Source: Acidovorax sp. GW101-3H11 (GTDB taxonomy: Bacteria > Pseudomonadota > Gammaproteobacteria > Burkholderiales > Burkholderiaceae_C). Taken from it: 64,000 nt of DNA. Below, in pieces: positions 8,969 through 17,337 of this stretch; position 1 is the first letter of the stretch, and each line of letters begins with the position of its first letter. The translations under genes and the position numbers were made by a program. The stretch spans positions 124,352-188,351 of the forward strand of contig NZ_LUKZ01000003.1 in assembly GCF_001633105.1 (NCBI RefSeq). The letters are read 5' to 3'. Below the pieces are notes generated by a model. That model saw nothing but the letters and a program-made list of their open reading frames with translations. It was not told the DNA's origin and made no database searches.

Positions 8969-11221
8969 TCAGGCCAGGGCGTTCGCTTCGGCGGCCCGAT
9001 GCAGGTGCTGGCGCATGAACACCTCCAGGTCCGCTGCAGGCAGTGGCGTGCTGAAGTGGTAGCCCTGGGCCTCATCGCACCCTTGTGCATGGAGGAAGGC
9101 CAGCTGACCTTCTGTTTCGACGCCCTCGGCCGTGGTGCGGATGCCCAGCGCCTGCGCCATGCGGATGATGGCACTCACGATGGCGCGATCGTTGCTGTCG
9201 TTGCCCAGGTCGCGCACGAACGACTGGTCGATCTTGAGTTTGAAAATCTGGAACCGCTTAAGCTGGCTCAGTGACGAGTAGCCGGTGCCAAAGTCATCCA
9301 TGGACATGCGCACCCCTCTTGCATGCAACTGGTCCATGGTCGCTACGGCGGCATGTGGATCGTCCACGGCCACACCTTCGGTCAGCTCCAGCTCCAGCGA
9401 GTCGGGCGGAAGGTCAAACTCTGCCAGCATGCGGCTGACGAGTTCAGGCAACTGGGGCTGCCGGAACTGGATGGCGGAGAGGTTCACCGCCATGGTCAGC
9501 CTTGGAAAGCCGCAAGACCGCCAGGCCTTGAGTTGTGCCAGTGCCGTGCGCAGCACCCATTCCCCAATCTGCAGGATCTGCCCGCTGTCTTCGGCGATGG
9601 GGATGAACTCTGCGGGCGAGACCTGGCCCAGTTGTGGGTGCTTCCAGCGCAACAAGGCCTCCACACTGCGGACACTGCCCGTGGCCAGGCTCATCTGGGG
9701 CTGGTAGTGCAGTCGGAACTGGTCGCGCTCCAGTGCACGGCGCAGGGCGTTTTCCAGCTGCAGCGCGCGCACCGACTGGGCCTGCATTTCAGGGGTGAAA
9801 AAGCGAAAGGTGTTGCGGCCATCCAGCTTGGCGCGGTACATGGCCACGTCTGCCGACTGGGTAAGCGTGTCGAAGTCGCTCCCATCCTGCGGGAACAAGG
9901 CCACACCCATGGATGGGGCCATGGTCAGCTCATGGTGGTCAATCTGGTAGTGCTGGCGGGACGCCTCTTGCAGCTTGCCTGCCACCCGGGCCGCCCCATG
10001 GGCATTGGCGCCTGGCAGTAGCAGGATGAATTCATCCCCACCGAGGCGTGCCACGGTGTCCTTGTCGCGCACCACAGCACGCAGCCGCTTGGCAATCTCG
10101 ACCAGCAGGGCATCGCCCACGCGGTGTCCCAGCGAGTCGTTCACGTGCTTGAAATGGTCCAGGTCCAGGAAGATCACGGCCAGTGGCGTGTTGTGCTCCT
10201 GGGCCACCTGGATGGCCTGCTGGGCACGCTCGGCCAGCAGTGCGCGGTTGGGCAGGCCGGTGAGCGCATCGTAGTGGGCCAGCCAGTAAATGCGCTCCTG
10301 GTCGGCTTTGCGGTCGTTGATCTCGCGGTGCAGGTTGTCTACCGTTTCGCACAGCTCGCGGGTGCGGTCCTGCACCTGCTGTTCCAGTTCCTCGTGGGCG
10401 CGGGCCAGCGCTGCCTGGGCCTGTTTGCGCTCAGTGATGTCCATCGTGATCCAGATGGAGCCCTGAGAAGGGTCGGCGGGGTCGATGGACTTGCTGCGAA
10501 CCTCGCAGATCACCGGGGTGCCGTCCTTGCGGCAGAGTTCCACTTCGCCTTCATAGGACTGACCGGATGCCAGGCCTGGATAGCAGCGGCGGCCTACCTC
10601 CTCCCAAGCCTCGTCGCTGGCGTACCAGCGGCGCGACGAACTGCCCATAAGTTCGCCGGGCTGGAACCCCAGCATCTGCTCAAAGTGGTCGTTGCACCGT
10701 GTCAGGTGCCTGTCACGCAGAAAAACAATGCCCACCATGGCGCTGTCAAACAGCAGCTGCTTTTCGCGTTCAGCCGCGCTGAGCGCGGCCTGGGCGCGTT
10801 TTTGTTCGTCGATGTCGTCGAGGATCCAAATGGAGCCTTCGGTGGTGTCGTGTGGATTGATGAGCCTGCCCGTGAGGCTGCCCCAGAAAAGCGTGCCGTC
10901 ACTGCGGCGCAGCTGGCGTTCCACTCGGAAGGACTGCCCCTGGGCCAACACCGGGTAGGCCGAGCGACCCAGCTCACGGAATGCTTCGCGGTCGGGGTAG
11001 AAGGCCTCGGTGTTGAGCCCTACCAGGCGTGCGGGGCTGGGGTAGCCAAAAATCTCAGCGTATCGCTGGTTGCAGCGGACCACGCTGCGCTGGCGCAGGA
11101 AAACGATACCTACGCCTGCGCTGTCGAGCAGGATTTGTTGTTCACGCAGGGTGCGATGCAGTGGGGGATCAGTAGCTACTCCAGAACGCTGCAATTCCGG
11201 AGCGCTGTACAGCGAGGACAT
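8969..11221 (-). CDS. PAS-PAS-GGDEF-EAL protein (cyclic-di-GMP turnover, cytosolic)
   Basis: A 750-residue protein without membrane segments: two PAS domains (about 25-145 and 150-275), a short coiled coil (275-315), GGDEF (about 320-480) and EAL (about 490-740). The cyclase motif GGDEF is intact, with an allosteric I-site R-D-K-D five residues before it. The EAL half keeps EALLRW, NLSAIQF, ELTEG, DDFGTGYSSL, KIDQSFV and TAEGVE, the metal and catalytic residues of active phosphodiesterases. It may therefore be bifunctional, switched by the PAS domains. The larger upstream gene (125 bp away) is a relative. Confidence 0.93.
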   Translation of the reverse strand: MSSLYSAPELQRSGVATDPPLHRTLREQQILLDSAGVGIVFLRQRSVVRCNQRYAEIFGYPSPARLVGLNTEAFYPDREAFRELGRSAYPVLAQGQSFRVERQLRRSDGTLFWGSLTGRLINPHDTTEGSIWILDDIDEQKRAQAALSAAEREKQLLFDSAMVGIVFLRDRHLTRCNDHFEQMLGFQPGELMGSSSRRWYASDEAWEEVGRRCYPGLASGQSYEGEVELCRKDGTPVICEVRSKSIDPADPSQGSIWITMDITERKQAQAALARAHEELEQQVQDRTRELCETVDNLHREINDRKADQERIYWLAHYDALTGLPNRALLAERAQQAIQVAQEHNTPLAVIFLDLDHFKHVNDSLGHRVGDALLVEIAKRLRAVVRDKDTVARLGGDEFILLLPGANAHGAARVAGKLQEASRQHYQIDHHELTMAPSMGVALFPQDGSDFDTLTQSADVAMYRAKLDGRNTFRFFTPEMQAQSVRALQLENALRRALERDQFRLHYQPQMSLATGSVRSVEALLRWKHPQLGQVSPAEFIPIAEDSGQILQIGEWVLRTALAQLKAWRSCGFPRLTMAVNLSAIQFRQPQLPELVSRMLAEFDLPPDSLELELTEGVAVDDPHAAVATMDQLHARGVRMSMDDFGTGYSSLSQLKRFQIFKLKIDQSFVRDLGNDSNDRAIVSAIIRMAQALGIRTTAEGVETEGQLAFLHAQGCDEAQGYHFSTPLPAADLEVFMRQHLHRAAEANALA

Positions 11222-11346
11222 AGAGACCAGTACGGGCGGCAGGGCCAGACGGTGGCCTCAAAAAAACTGTGCCAAAGTGTAGCAGTGCCAGCTTACAACC
11301 CTACTGCGGGTATGCCGCAGTGGCATGAGCATGCAGATCGGTGCAG

Positions 11347-14298
11347 TCAGCCGCGCAGGTGCTGGCGCAGGTAGGCCTCGAACTCATCGGCGGGCAGGGG
11401 GCGGCTGAAGAGGTAGCCCTGGCCTTCATCGCAGCCTTGTTCTCGCAGGAATTCGAGTTGGCCATCCGTTTCCACCCCTTCGGCTGTAGTCTGCATGCCC
11501 AGCGCCTGTGCCATGCGGATGATGGCGCTCACGATGGCGCGATCGTTGGCATCGTCATCGAGGTCGCGCACGAACGACTGGTCGATCTTCAACTTGTAGA
11601 TCTGGAAGCGTTTGAGGTAGCTCAGCGAGGAGTAGCCGGTGCCAAAGTCGTCCATCGACAAGCGCACACCACGGTCGTGCAACTGGTCCATCATTGCGAG
11701 TGCTGCGGCAGGGTCATCCACCGCCGCCCCCTCGGTCAACTCCAGCTCCAGCCGACGGGCAGGCAAACCGGCCTGTTGCAGGCAGCGCGTCACCATTTCT
11801 GGCAATTGCGGGTGGCGGAACTGCACGGCAGAGAGGTTGACCGATATCGCCCGCAAGGGCAGCTGCATGTCCAGCCACCGCTTGGCGTCGTGCACAGCGG
11901 TGTGGAGCACCCACTCGCCAATTGCCACGATCATGCCGCTGCTCTCCGCCACAGGGATGAACTCTGCCGGTGACACCATGCCCAGTTCCGGATGGCGCCA
12001 ACGCAGCAGTGCTTCGGCGCCCACCACCTGGCGCGTGGTGAGTGACACTTGCGGCTGGTAGTGCAGTTCGAACTGGTTGCGTTCCAAGGCGCGACGCAGA
12101 GCGTTTTCGATTTGCAGCGCGCGGGCCGTTCTTGCCTCCAGATCGGCCGTAAAGAAACCATATCGGTTGCGCCCACTTTGTTTGGCGCGGTACATGGCTG
12201 CATCCGCACGCTGGTACAGCGTGTCAAACGAATCACCGTCGGCCGGATACATCGCGATGCCCACGGACAAGGTGGTGGTGAGTTCGTAGGGGTCTATCTG
12301 GAAAGGTTGGGCTACAGCCGTCAGCAACCGGGTGGCCACTTCTGCGGCTTGGGCTGCAGAGGCCGAGGGCAGCAGCAGCAGGAATTCATCGCCCCCCAGG
12401 CGCGAAACGGTGTCCTGGGGACTCAGCAGGGACTGCAGGCGGCGCGCCACGGCCACAAGCAGGATGTCGCCAACCCGGTGGCCAAGTGAGTCGTTCACAT
12501 TCTTGAAGTGGTCCAGGTCCAGGAACAGCATCGCCAGGGTGCCGCTCTTGGCATGCTCGTCGGTGATATGGCGCCGGGCCCGTTCGGCCAGCAAGGCGCG
12601 GTTGGGCAGGTCGGTCAGTGGGTCAAAATGTGCGAGGCGCTGAATGCGGTCTTGCGCCTCGCGCTGCACCGTGATGTCCCGGAACAGCGTGATCGAATGG
12701 GTGGCGCAGCCATTGCCATCGCGCACACTGCTCACGGACAACCATTGGGGGTAAGTGGCGCCGTCCTTGCGGCGGCCCCAGGCTTCGCCCTCCCAGTGCC
12801 CTTCTTTGGTGAGCCGGGCGTAGACGGCATCGGCATCGAACTCCTGAGTGGACTCGGCCACGGTGAGCAGGCGCACGGATTGCCCAACAGCCTCGGATTC
12901 CTGGTACCCCGTGATGCGTGTGAAAGCCCGGTTGATGCGCACGATGGTGTGGGACGCGTCTGCAACCACGATGGCTTCGCTGCTTTGGTCGAACACCTGG
13001 GCAGTCAACTGTAGCTGCTCTTGCGAGCGCTTGCGTTCCGTGATGTCGCGCGACAGAAGGATGAAGCGGGGTGCTGCGCCTGGCGAGCCCGGTTTGCGCG
13101 CAGCCGACAGTTCGAACCAGGTGGCCCCAAGACCAGGCAGGTCTAGCACAATTTGCCGTCCAGTAGACCAGCCCTGGGTCTGGGCCTCTTTCAACACATC
13201 CATCACCGACAGCGCAGCCAGGGCGGGGAGCACATCGGTCACGTTGCGCCCGATCAATTGCTCGGCGGGGGCCACAAGCAGTTCGGTACGTGGGCTGTGC
13301 ACGCTGTAGTAGCGGCCATCAACATCAAGCTCAAACAGGGGGTCGGGAATGGCGTCGATGGTGGCTCGCAGCTGCTGCTGCGTGGCCTGGATTTCGGAGG
13401 TGCGCTGGGCCACTTGAAAGGCCAGCCCGCGCTCATGCGCCTTCAGGACCACGAGGAGGCGGGACAGATAGGCCATGAGCAGCGCAAACAGCAGACCCAG
13501 GGCACAACGCAGCGCCAATACGGCAGGTGCTCCCCAGCCATTGGCAGGTGCCAGGCTCAGCGTCCATTGCCCGTTGGGCAGAGTTAGCGAGCGGCCCTCT
13601 GCATCACTTCCGGGGGGCGGGGTCGATGCGGTAATGGTCTGTTCCTCGCCGGTGTCGGGGCGCACCCGCCAAAGGCGGTAGTGGTAACCGCGTTCGGTGA
13701 GTTGAGGCAGCCGGGTGGCTGCCAGCACTTCAGGCAGGCGAATGGTGACGTAGGTGAAGCCCCAGAAGCTGCGCCGCCCCTGGTCATCGTCCAGGTACAC
13801 CGGTTGGCGGCCCACCACCCCAAGGCCTCCCTGCACTAGTTCGATGGGGCCGGCCAGGGTGAGCAGGCCCGTATCGCGCGCTCGGATCGACTCGGCGCTT
13901 TGCCGGGGGTCTTTGAGCTGGTCAAACCCGATCAGGCTTTCGTTGCCTTGCCGGGGGACAACCTGCCTTACCACTCCTCCGGGCGAGAGGCCCATGGCTG
14001 CAATGCCGGGGTAGAACGGCAGCATCTGCGTGCCCACTTCTTCAAACTGGGTGACATTGCCTTGTCCTTGCCGGACCAGGGCTACGAGTGCGTTGTTGGC
14101 CGACAGCGCCAGCTCGATGGCACGTTGCAGCGCCTGCACATGGTCTCCCGCCATGTCTGCAGCCTGAGTACGCTGTTGGGCCCTGTCCTGGCGTTCCAGT
14201 GTCCAGATCAGTGTGCCCGCACAGATTGCCGCCAGCGCAAACACGGCCAGAAAGGCCAGCAGAGGGCGGCGGGAAGATGGTGTGGGCAGTGCGGACAC
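11347..14298 (-). CDS. CHASE-PAS-PAS-GGDEF-EAL membrane protein (cyclic-di-GMP turnover)
   Basis: A 983-residue protein. A membrane segment (about 11-31) and a second one (about 265-285) bracket a periplasmic domain resembling CHASE, with its YPGIAAMGLSPGG-like core. Two PAS domains follow (about 305-425 and 430-550), then GGDEF (about 560-720) and EAL (about 735-975). The GGDEF motif is intact, but the I-site position reads S-P-Q-D rather than RxxD, so product inhibition may be lost. The EAL domain keeps EALLRW, NLSAVQF, ELTEG, DDFGTGYSSL and TAEGVE. It is divergent from the olsB-like operon across 200 bp that also hold a Pho box. Confidence 0.92.
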   Translation of the reverse strand: MSALPTPSSRRPLLAFLAVFALAAICAGTLIWTLERQDRAQQRTQAADMAGDHVQALQRAIELALSANNALVALVRQGQGNVTQFEEVGTQMLPFYPGIAAMGLSPGGVVRQVVPRQGNESLIGFDQLKDPRQSAESIRARDTGLLTLAGPIELVQGGLGVVGRQPVYLDDDQGRRSFWGFTYVTIRLPEVLAATRLPQLTERGYHYRLWRVRPDTGEEQTITASTPPPGSDAEGRSLTLPNGQWTLSLAPANGWGAPAVLALRCALGLLFALLMAYLSRLLVVLKAHERGLAFQVAQRTSEIQATQQQLRATIDAIPDPLFELDVDGRYYSVHSPRTELLVAPAEQLIGRNVTDVLPALAALSVMDVLKEAQTQGWSTGRQIVLDLPGLGATWFELSAARKPGSPGAAPRFILLSRDITERKRSQEQLQLTAQVFDQSSEAIVVADASHTIVRINRAFTRITGYQESEAVGQSVRLLTVAESTQEFDADAVYARLTKEGHWEGEAWGRRKDGATYPQWLSVSSVRDGNGCATHSITLFRDITVQREAQDRIQRLAHFDPLTDLPNRALLAERARRHITDEHAKSGTLAMLFLDLDHFKNVNDSLGHRVGDILLVAVARRLQSLLSPQDTVSRLGGDEFLLLLPSASAAQAAEVATRLLTAVAQPFQIDPYELTTTLSVGIAMYPADGDSFDTLYQRADAAMYRAKQSGRNRYGFFTADLEARTARALQIENALRRALERNQFELHYQPQVSLTTRQVVGAEALLRWRHPELGMVSPAEFIPVAESSGMIVAIGEWVLHTAVHDAKRWLDMQLPLRAISVNLSAVQFRHPQLPEMVTRCLQQAGLPARRLELELTEGAAVDDPAAALAMMDQLHDRGVRLSMDDFGTGYSSLSYLKRFQIYKLKIDQSFVRDLDDDANDRAIVSAIIRMAQALGMQTTAEGVETDGQLEFLREQGCDEGQGYLFSRPLPADEFEAYLRQHLRG

Positions 14299-14365
14299 GG
14301 TGCGATTTTCCTGAACCGATTATGCAGGCCCAGGGGTTGCGTAGCACCCGTTGCAAAGGGCTTCT

Positions 14366-14405
14366 TTGTCATGGCGCTGACACGTCACAGACACGGTGGC
14401 GTCAT
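14366..14405 (+). promoter_or_regulatory. Pho box (PhoB site) upstream of the olsB-plcP-agt-like operon
   Basis: Heptamers TTGTCAT (14366-14372), CTGACAC (14377-14383), CAGACAC (14388-14394) and GCGTCAT (14399-14405) repeat exactly every 11 bp. The PhoB unit is CTGTCAT/C with 4 bp spacers; the first two units match best. The site lies 94-133 bp before the olsB-like ATG. Confidence 0.65.
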
Positions 14406-14498
14406 GCGCCAATTCCACACTCGCGGCCAGGGAAAAGGATTCCCTGAGTGGCTGGCGGCTCCAGCCGGCCCCGTCCTCAAAGAAAGAGACGCTGCACC

Positions 14499-15338
14499 AT
14501 GAATGAATTGTCCCATCTGACCTTGTCGCCCGCTGCTGATGCCCTCGGTGCTGGTGCTTCTTCTCATCGCTCTGCAGTTGTGCCTGGGGCTGCGAAGTCT
14601 GGTCAGGAGCGAGGAGCCATTGAGGTGACATGGGCAAGGCATCAGGATGAGGTGCGTGCGGCGCAGCGACTCCGGTTCGACGTTTTTGCCGCAGAGATGG
14701 GCGCTCGATTGACGACCCCCATCGCAGGCCATGACGTGGACCTGTTCGACGACTACTGCGAGCACCTTCTGGTGCGCGATGCCCAGAGCCAGCAAGTCAT
14801 TGGGACTTACCGGGTGCTCACACCCGCGCAGGCCAGGCGGGTGGGGGGAACGTACAGCGATACCGAATTTGACCTGACACGCTTGCGCACCCTGCGCCCC
14901 CGCATGGTGGAGCTGGGCCGCAGCTGTGTGCATCCCGATCACCGCCACGGGGGGGTGATCATGGCCTTGTGGAGCGCCCTGGCGGACTTCATGGTGCGCA
15001 ACCAGCTCGACACCATGATTGGCTGCGCCAGCATCCCGATGCTGCACAACGGGGTGGTCAGCGGGGATGCCGCTGCGAGCATCTGGCAGCAGGTACGCAA
15101 GACCCATCTTGCCGCGATTGAATACCATGTGCTCCCGCGTCTGCCCTTGCCGGTGGAACATCTGGACAGCTCGATTGCCGTGGAGCCTCCAGCGCTGATC
15201 AAGGGCTATTTGCGCCTGGGGGCGCGTGTGCTGGGTGCGCCCGCTTGGGACCCCGATTTCAACACCGCAGACCTGCCCATGCTGATGCGGCTGGCAGACC
15301 TGCATCCCCGCTATCGCAAGCACTTCCTGGGGGCCTGA
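14499..15338 (+). CDS. OlsB-like N-acyltransferase (hemolysin-type GNAT fold)
   Basis: A 279-residue protein of the family that includes OlsB, which adds a 3-hydroxyacyl chain from acyl-ACP to ornithine to make lyso-ornithine lipid. Visible family blocks are VRAAQRLRFDVFAAEMG, DLFDDYCEHLLVRD, IGTYRVLTP, VELGRSCVHPDHR and GCASIPM. The first 40 residues are a variable Ala/Ser-rich extension. ATG 14499 follows a purine-rich AGAAAGAGAC; the frame stays open further upstream without family similarity. No OlsA (second acyltransferase) is in the window. The stop overlaps the next start (TGATG), and a Pho box precedes the gene. The substrate is inferred. Confidence 0.75.
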   Translation: MNELSHLTLSPAADALGAGASSHRSAVVPGAAKSGQERGAIEVTWARHQDEVRAAQRLRFDVFAAEMGARLTTPIAGHDVDLFDDYCEHLLVRDAQSQQVIGTYRVLTPAQARRVGGTYSDTEFDLTRLRTLRPRMVELGRSCVHPDHRHGGVIMALWSALADFMVRNQLDTMIGCASIPMLHNGVVSGDAAASIWQQVRKTHLAAIEYHVLPRLPLPVEHLDSSIAVEPPALIKGYLRLGARVLGAPAWDPDFNTADLPMLMRLADLHPRYRKHFLGA

Positions 15339-16210
15339 TGCGCGCCGCGTTCGACGCACTCGGCCCTTGGTTGCATGAGCCCTTGGGGCCGGATGAAGCC
15401 GAGCCCGACACCCTCCTGTCTGTCGGCGGGGCGCACCGGTACCGCGCCGTGTTCATTTCCGATTTGCACCTCGGCACACCTGGATGCCAGGCCGTGGCCC
15501 TGTTGGACTTTCTCAAACACCACCCCAGCGATCATCTTTATCTTGTGGGTGACATCGTGGACGGCTGGCAGTTGCGGCGCAAATGGTTCTGGCCACAGAC
15601 CCACAACGATGTGGTGCAGAAGCTGCTGCGTCGCGCGCGCAAGGGGTGCCGGGTGGTGTTTGTGCCGGGCAACCATGATGAATTTGCCCGAGCGTTTGTC
15701 GGTCACTCCTTCGGCGGCATTGAGGTCGTGGCGGATGCGGTGCATACCACGGCCGATGGTCGCAGCCTCTGGGTTACGCACGGAGACCATTTTGACGGTG
15801 TCATCCAGTGCGCCAAATGGCTCGCGTACCTGGGTGACAACCTGTACGAGTTCACGCTCAAGCTCAATCGTCACCTCAACACTTTGCGTGCGCGCTTGGG
15901 GCTGCCTTACTGGTCGTTGTCGGCCTATCTCAAAGGCAAGGTGAAGAAGGCGCTCAACTATGTGACGGATTTCGAGGTTGCTGTGGCCACAGAGGCACGT
16001 CGCCGTGGTCACGATGGGGTGGTATGCGGCCACATCCACCGGGCCGAGATGCGGGAAATTGGTGGCACGCTGTACTGCAACGATGGTGATTGGGTGGAAA
16101 GTCACACAGCACTGGTGGAGCATCTGGACGGACGGCTTGAACTGCTGCAGTGGCCCGCTGTGCCTGCGCGCAGCACAACATCCCCTGTGAAAGCAGGAGT
16201 CACCGCATGA
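15338..16210 (+). CDS. PlcP-type metallophosphoesterase (often annotated UDP-2,3-diacylglucosamine diphosphatase)
   Basis: A 290-residue calcineurin-like phosphoesterase with the full metal set: SDLH 41-44, GDIVDG 71-76, GNHDE 111-115, THGDH 147-151 and GHIH 231-234. From memory the blocks RRKWFWPQTHNDVVQKLLR and LGLPYWSLSAYLK resemble PlcP of Sinorhizobium, a phospholipase C that turns phosphatidylcholine and related lipids into diacylglycerol under phosphate limitation. They resemble LpxH, which shares the fold, less. It is translationally coupled to the genes on both sides (TGATG and ATGA). Operon partners and the Pho box favour the lipid-turnover role over lipid A synthesis. Biochemical specificity is inferred. 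Confidence 0.75.
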   Translation: MRAAFDALGPWLHEPLGPDEAEPDTLLSVGGAHRYRAVFISDLHLGTPGCQAVALLDFLKHHPSDHLYLVGDIVDGWQLRRKWFWPQTHNDVVQKLLRRARKGCRVVFVPGNHDEFARAFVGHSFGGIEVVADAVHTTADGRSLWVTHGDHFDGVIQCAKWLAYLGDNLYEFTLKLNRHLNTLRARLGLPYWSLSAYLKGKVKKALNYVTDFEVAVATEARRRGHDGVVCGHIHRAEMREIGGTLYCNDGDWVESHTALVEHLDGRLELLQWPAVPARSTTSPVKAGVTA

Positions 16211-17298
16211 AAATTGCTCTGCTGACAGACGCGTGGTTGCCCCAGGTCAATGGGGTGGTCACGACTTTGCTGGAACTGGTGCGGGAGCTGGAAGGGGTGG
16301 GGCACGAAGTGCAGGTGGTGCATCCGGGCTTGTTCACCACCCGGCCGTGTCCGGGTTATGCGGGCATTGATCTGGCGGTGCGTCCAGGTCGGCTGGTGGC
16401 CAAGATGCTGGATGACATGCAGCCCGATGCCATCCATCTGGCTACCGAGGGACCGCTCGGTTGGGCTGGGCGCCGTCATTGCCTGCGGCGCGGGCTGGCA
16501 TTCACGACCGCGTTTCATACCAAGTTTCCGGAAATCCTCCACGCGGCGCTGCGGGTTCCCCTGTCGTGGGGGTATGCGCTGTTTAGGCATTTCCACCGGC
16601 CTTCGTCCGGCGTGATGGTGCCCACGCATGGCGTGTTGCAGATGCTGGAGCAGCGGGGCTTTCGCAATCTGCGCCCGTGGACACATGGCGTGGACACGCA
16701 GGCTTTTCCGTTCCATGGCGCGGCCTGTCCTAGCCCGCTGACTGGGGCTTTGGCCCACCCCGTGTCCTTGTATGTGGGGCGAATCTCCTACGAGAAAAAC
16801 ATTGAGGCTTTTTTGCAGTTGGACATGCCTGGCACCAAGGTGGTGTGTGGTGTCGGGCCGCTGGAGGCGCGGCTCAAGGCAAAGTACCCACAGGTGCGCT
16901 GGCTGGGCATTCTGGATCGCGCGGCCCTGGCCCAGGTGTACGCAGCGGCCGATGTTTTTGTTTTTCCAAGCCGCTCAGAAACTTTTGGACTCGTGATGCT
17001 GGAGGCCATGGCTTGTGGCACCCCGGTGGCGGCTTTTCCGGTGGACGGCCCCATGGAAGTGCTGGGGGTGCACCTGGGGCGTTCTCCCCGTGGTGGCGTG
17101 CTGCATGACAACTTGCTGACTGCCAGTCAGCAGGCGCTGGCGACTCCACGCTCCGAGGCGCGCAGCCGTGCAATGGATTTCACCTGGGCCCAGGCCGCGC
17201 AGTTGTTTCAGCAATACCTTGTACCTGCCCGCAGTGCGGCTGTGACGGGTTTTGCGACTGTCACAAAACCTGTCACATCATTGTCATCTGGTCGTTAA
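16207..17298 (+). CDS. GT4-family glycosyltransferase, Agt/MgdA-like candidate
   Basis: A 363-residue GT-B glycosyltransferase. The N-terminal acceptor half begins MKIALLTDAWLPQVNGVVTT. The donor half has SLYVGRISYEKNIEAFL, VGPLEARLK and the E-x7-E motif (Glu258 and Glu266 in SETFGLVMLEAMACGTP). Relatives next to plcP genes put glucose or glucuronate on diacylglycerol, giving phosphorus-free membrane lipids. I infer that role from the operon. ATG 16207 overlaps the plcP-like stop (ATGA). The last ~13 codons also contain the Pho box of ppk1, so the C-terminus VTKPVTSLSSGR is partly shaped by a regulatory site. Confidence 0.78.
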   Translation: MKIALLTDAWLPQVNGVVTTLLELVRELEGVGHEVQVVHPGLFTTRPCPGYAGIDLAVRPGRLVAKMLDDMQPDAIHLATEGPLGWAGRRHCLRRGLAFTTAFHTKFPEILHAALRVPLSWGYALFRHFHRPSSGVMVPTHGVLQMLEQRGFRNLRPWTHGVDTQAFPFHGAACPSPLTGALAHPVSLYVGRISYEKNIEAFLQLDMPGTKVVCGVGPLEARLKAKYPQVRWLGILDRAALAQVYAAADVFVFPSRSETFGLVMLEAMACGTPVAAFPVDGPMEVLGVHLGRSPRGGVLHDNLLTASQQALATPRSEARSRAMDFTWAQAAQLFQQYLVPARSAAVTGFATVTKPVTSLSSGR

Positions 17299-17300
17299 AT
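17258..17300 (+). promoter_or_regulatory. Pho box and -10 for ppk1, inside the 3' end of the agt-like gene
   Basis: CTGTCAC at 17258-17264 and 17270-17276 and TTGTCAT at 17281-17287; the last two have the canonical 11 bp spacing, the first is 12 bp away. A -10-like TTAAAT at 17295-17300 overlaps the agt-like stop codon, eight bases after the last unit, as in PhoB-dependent promoters. The ppk1 ATG is at 17338. Confidence 0.7.
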
Positions 17301-17337
17301 ACTGGGGCCATCCTGCATTTTTTGCGTTTGCGTATCC

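Noticed and set aside
15338-16210. LpxH (lipid A synthesis) as the main call for the phosphoesterase
   Set aside because: The same metal motifs occur in both, but the WPQTHNDVVQK and LPYWSLS blocks and the operon partners fit PlcP better; LpxH remains the alternative.
17240-17246. CTGTGAC as a further Pho heptamer
   Set aside because: It is 18 bp from the next unit, out of the 11 bp phase.
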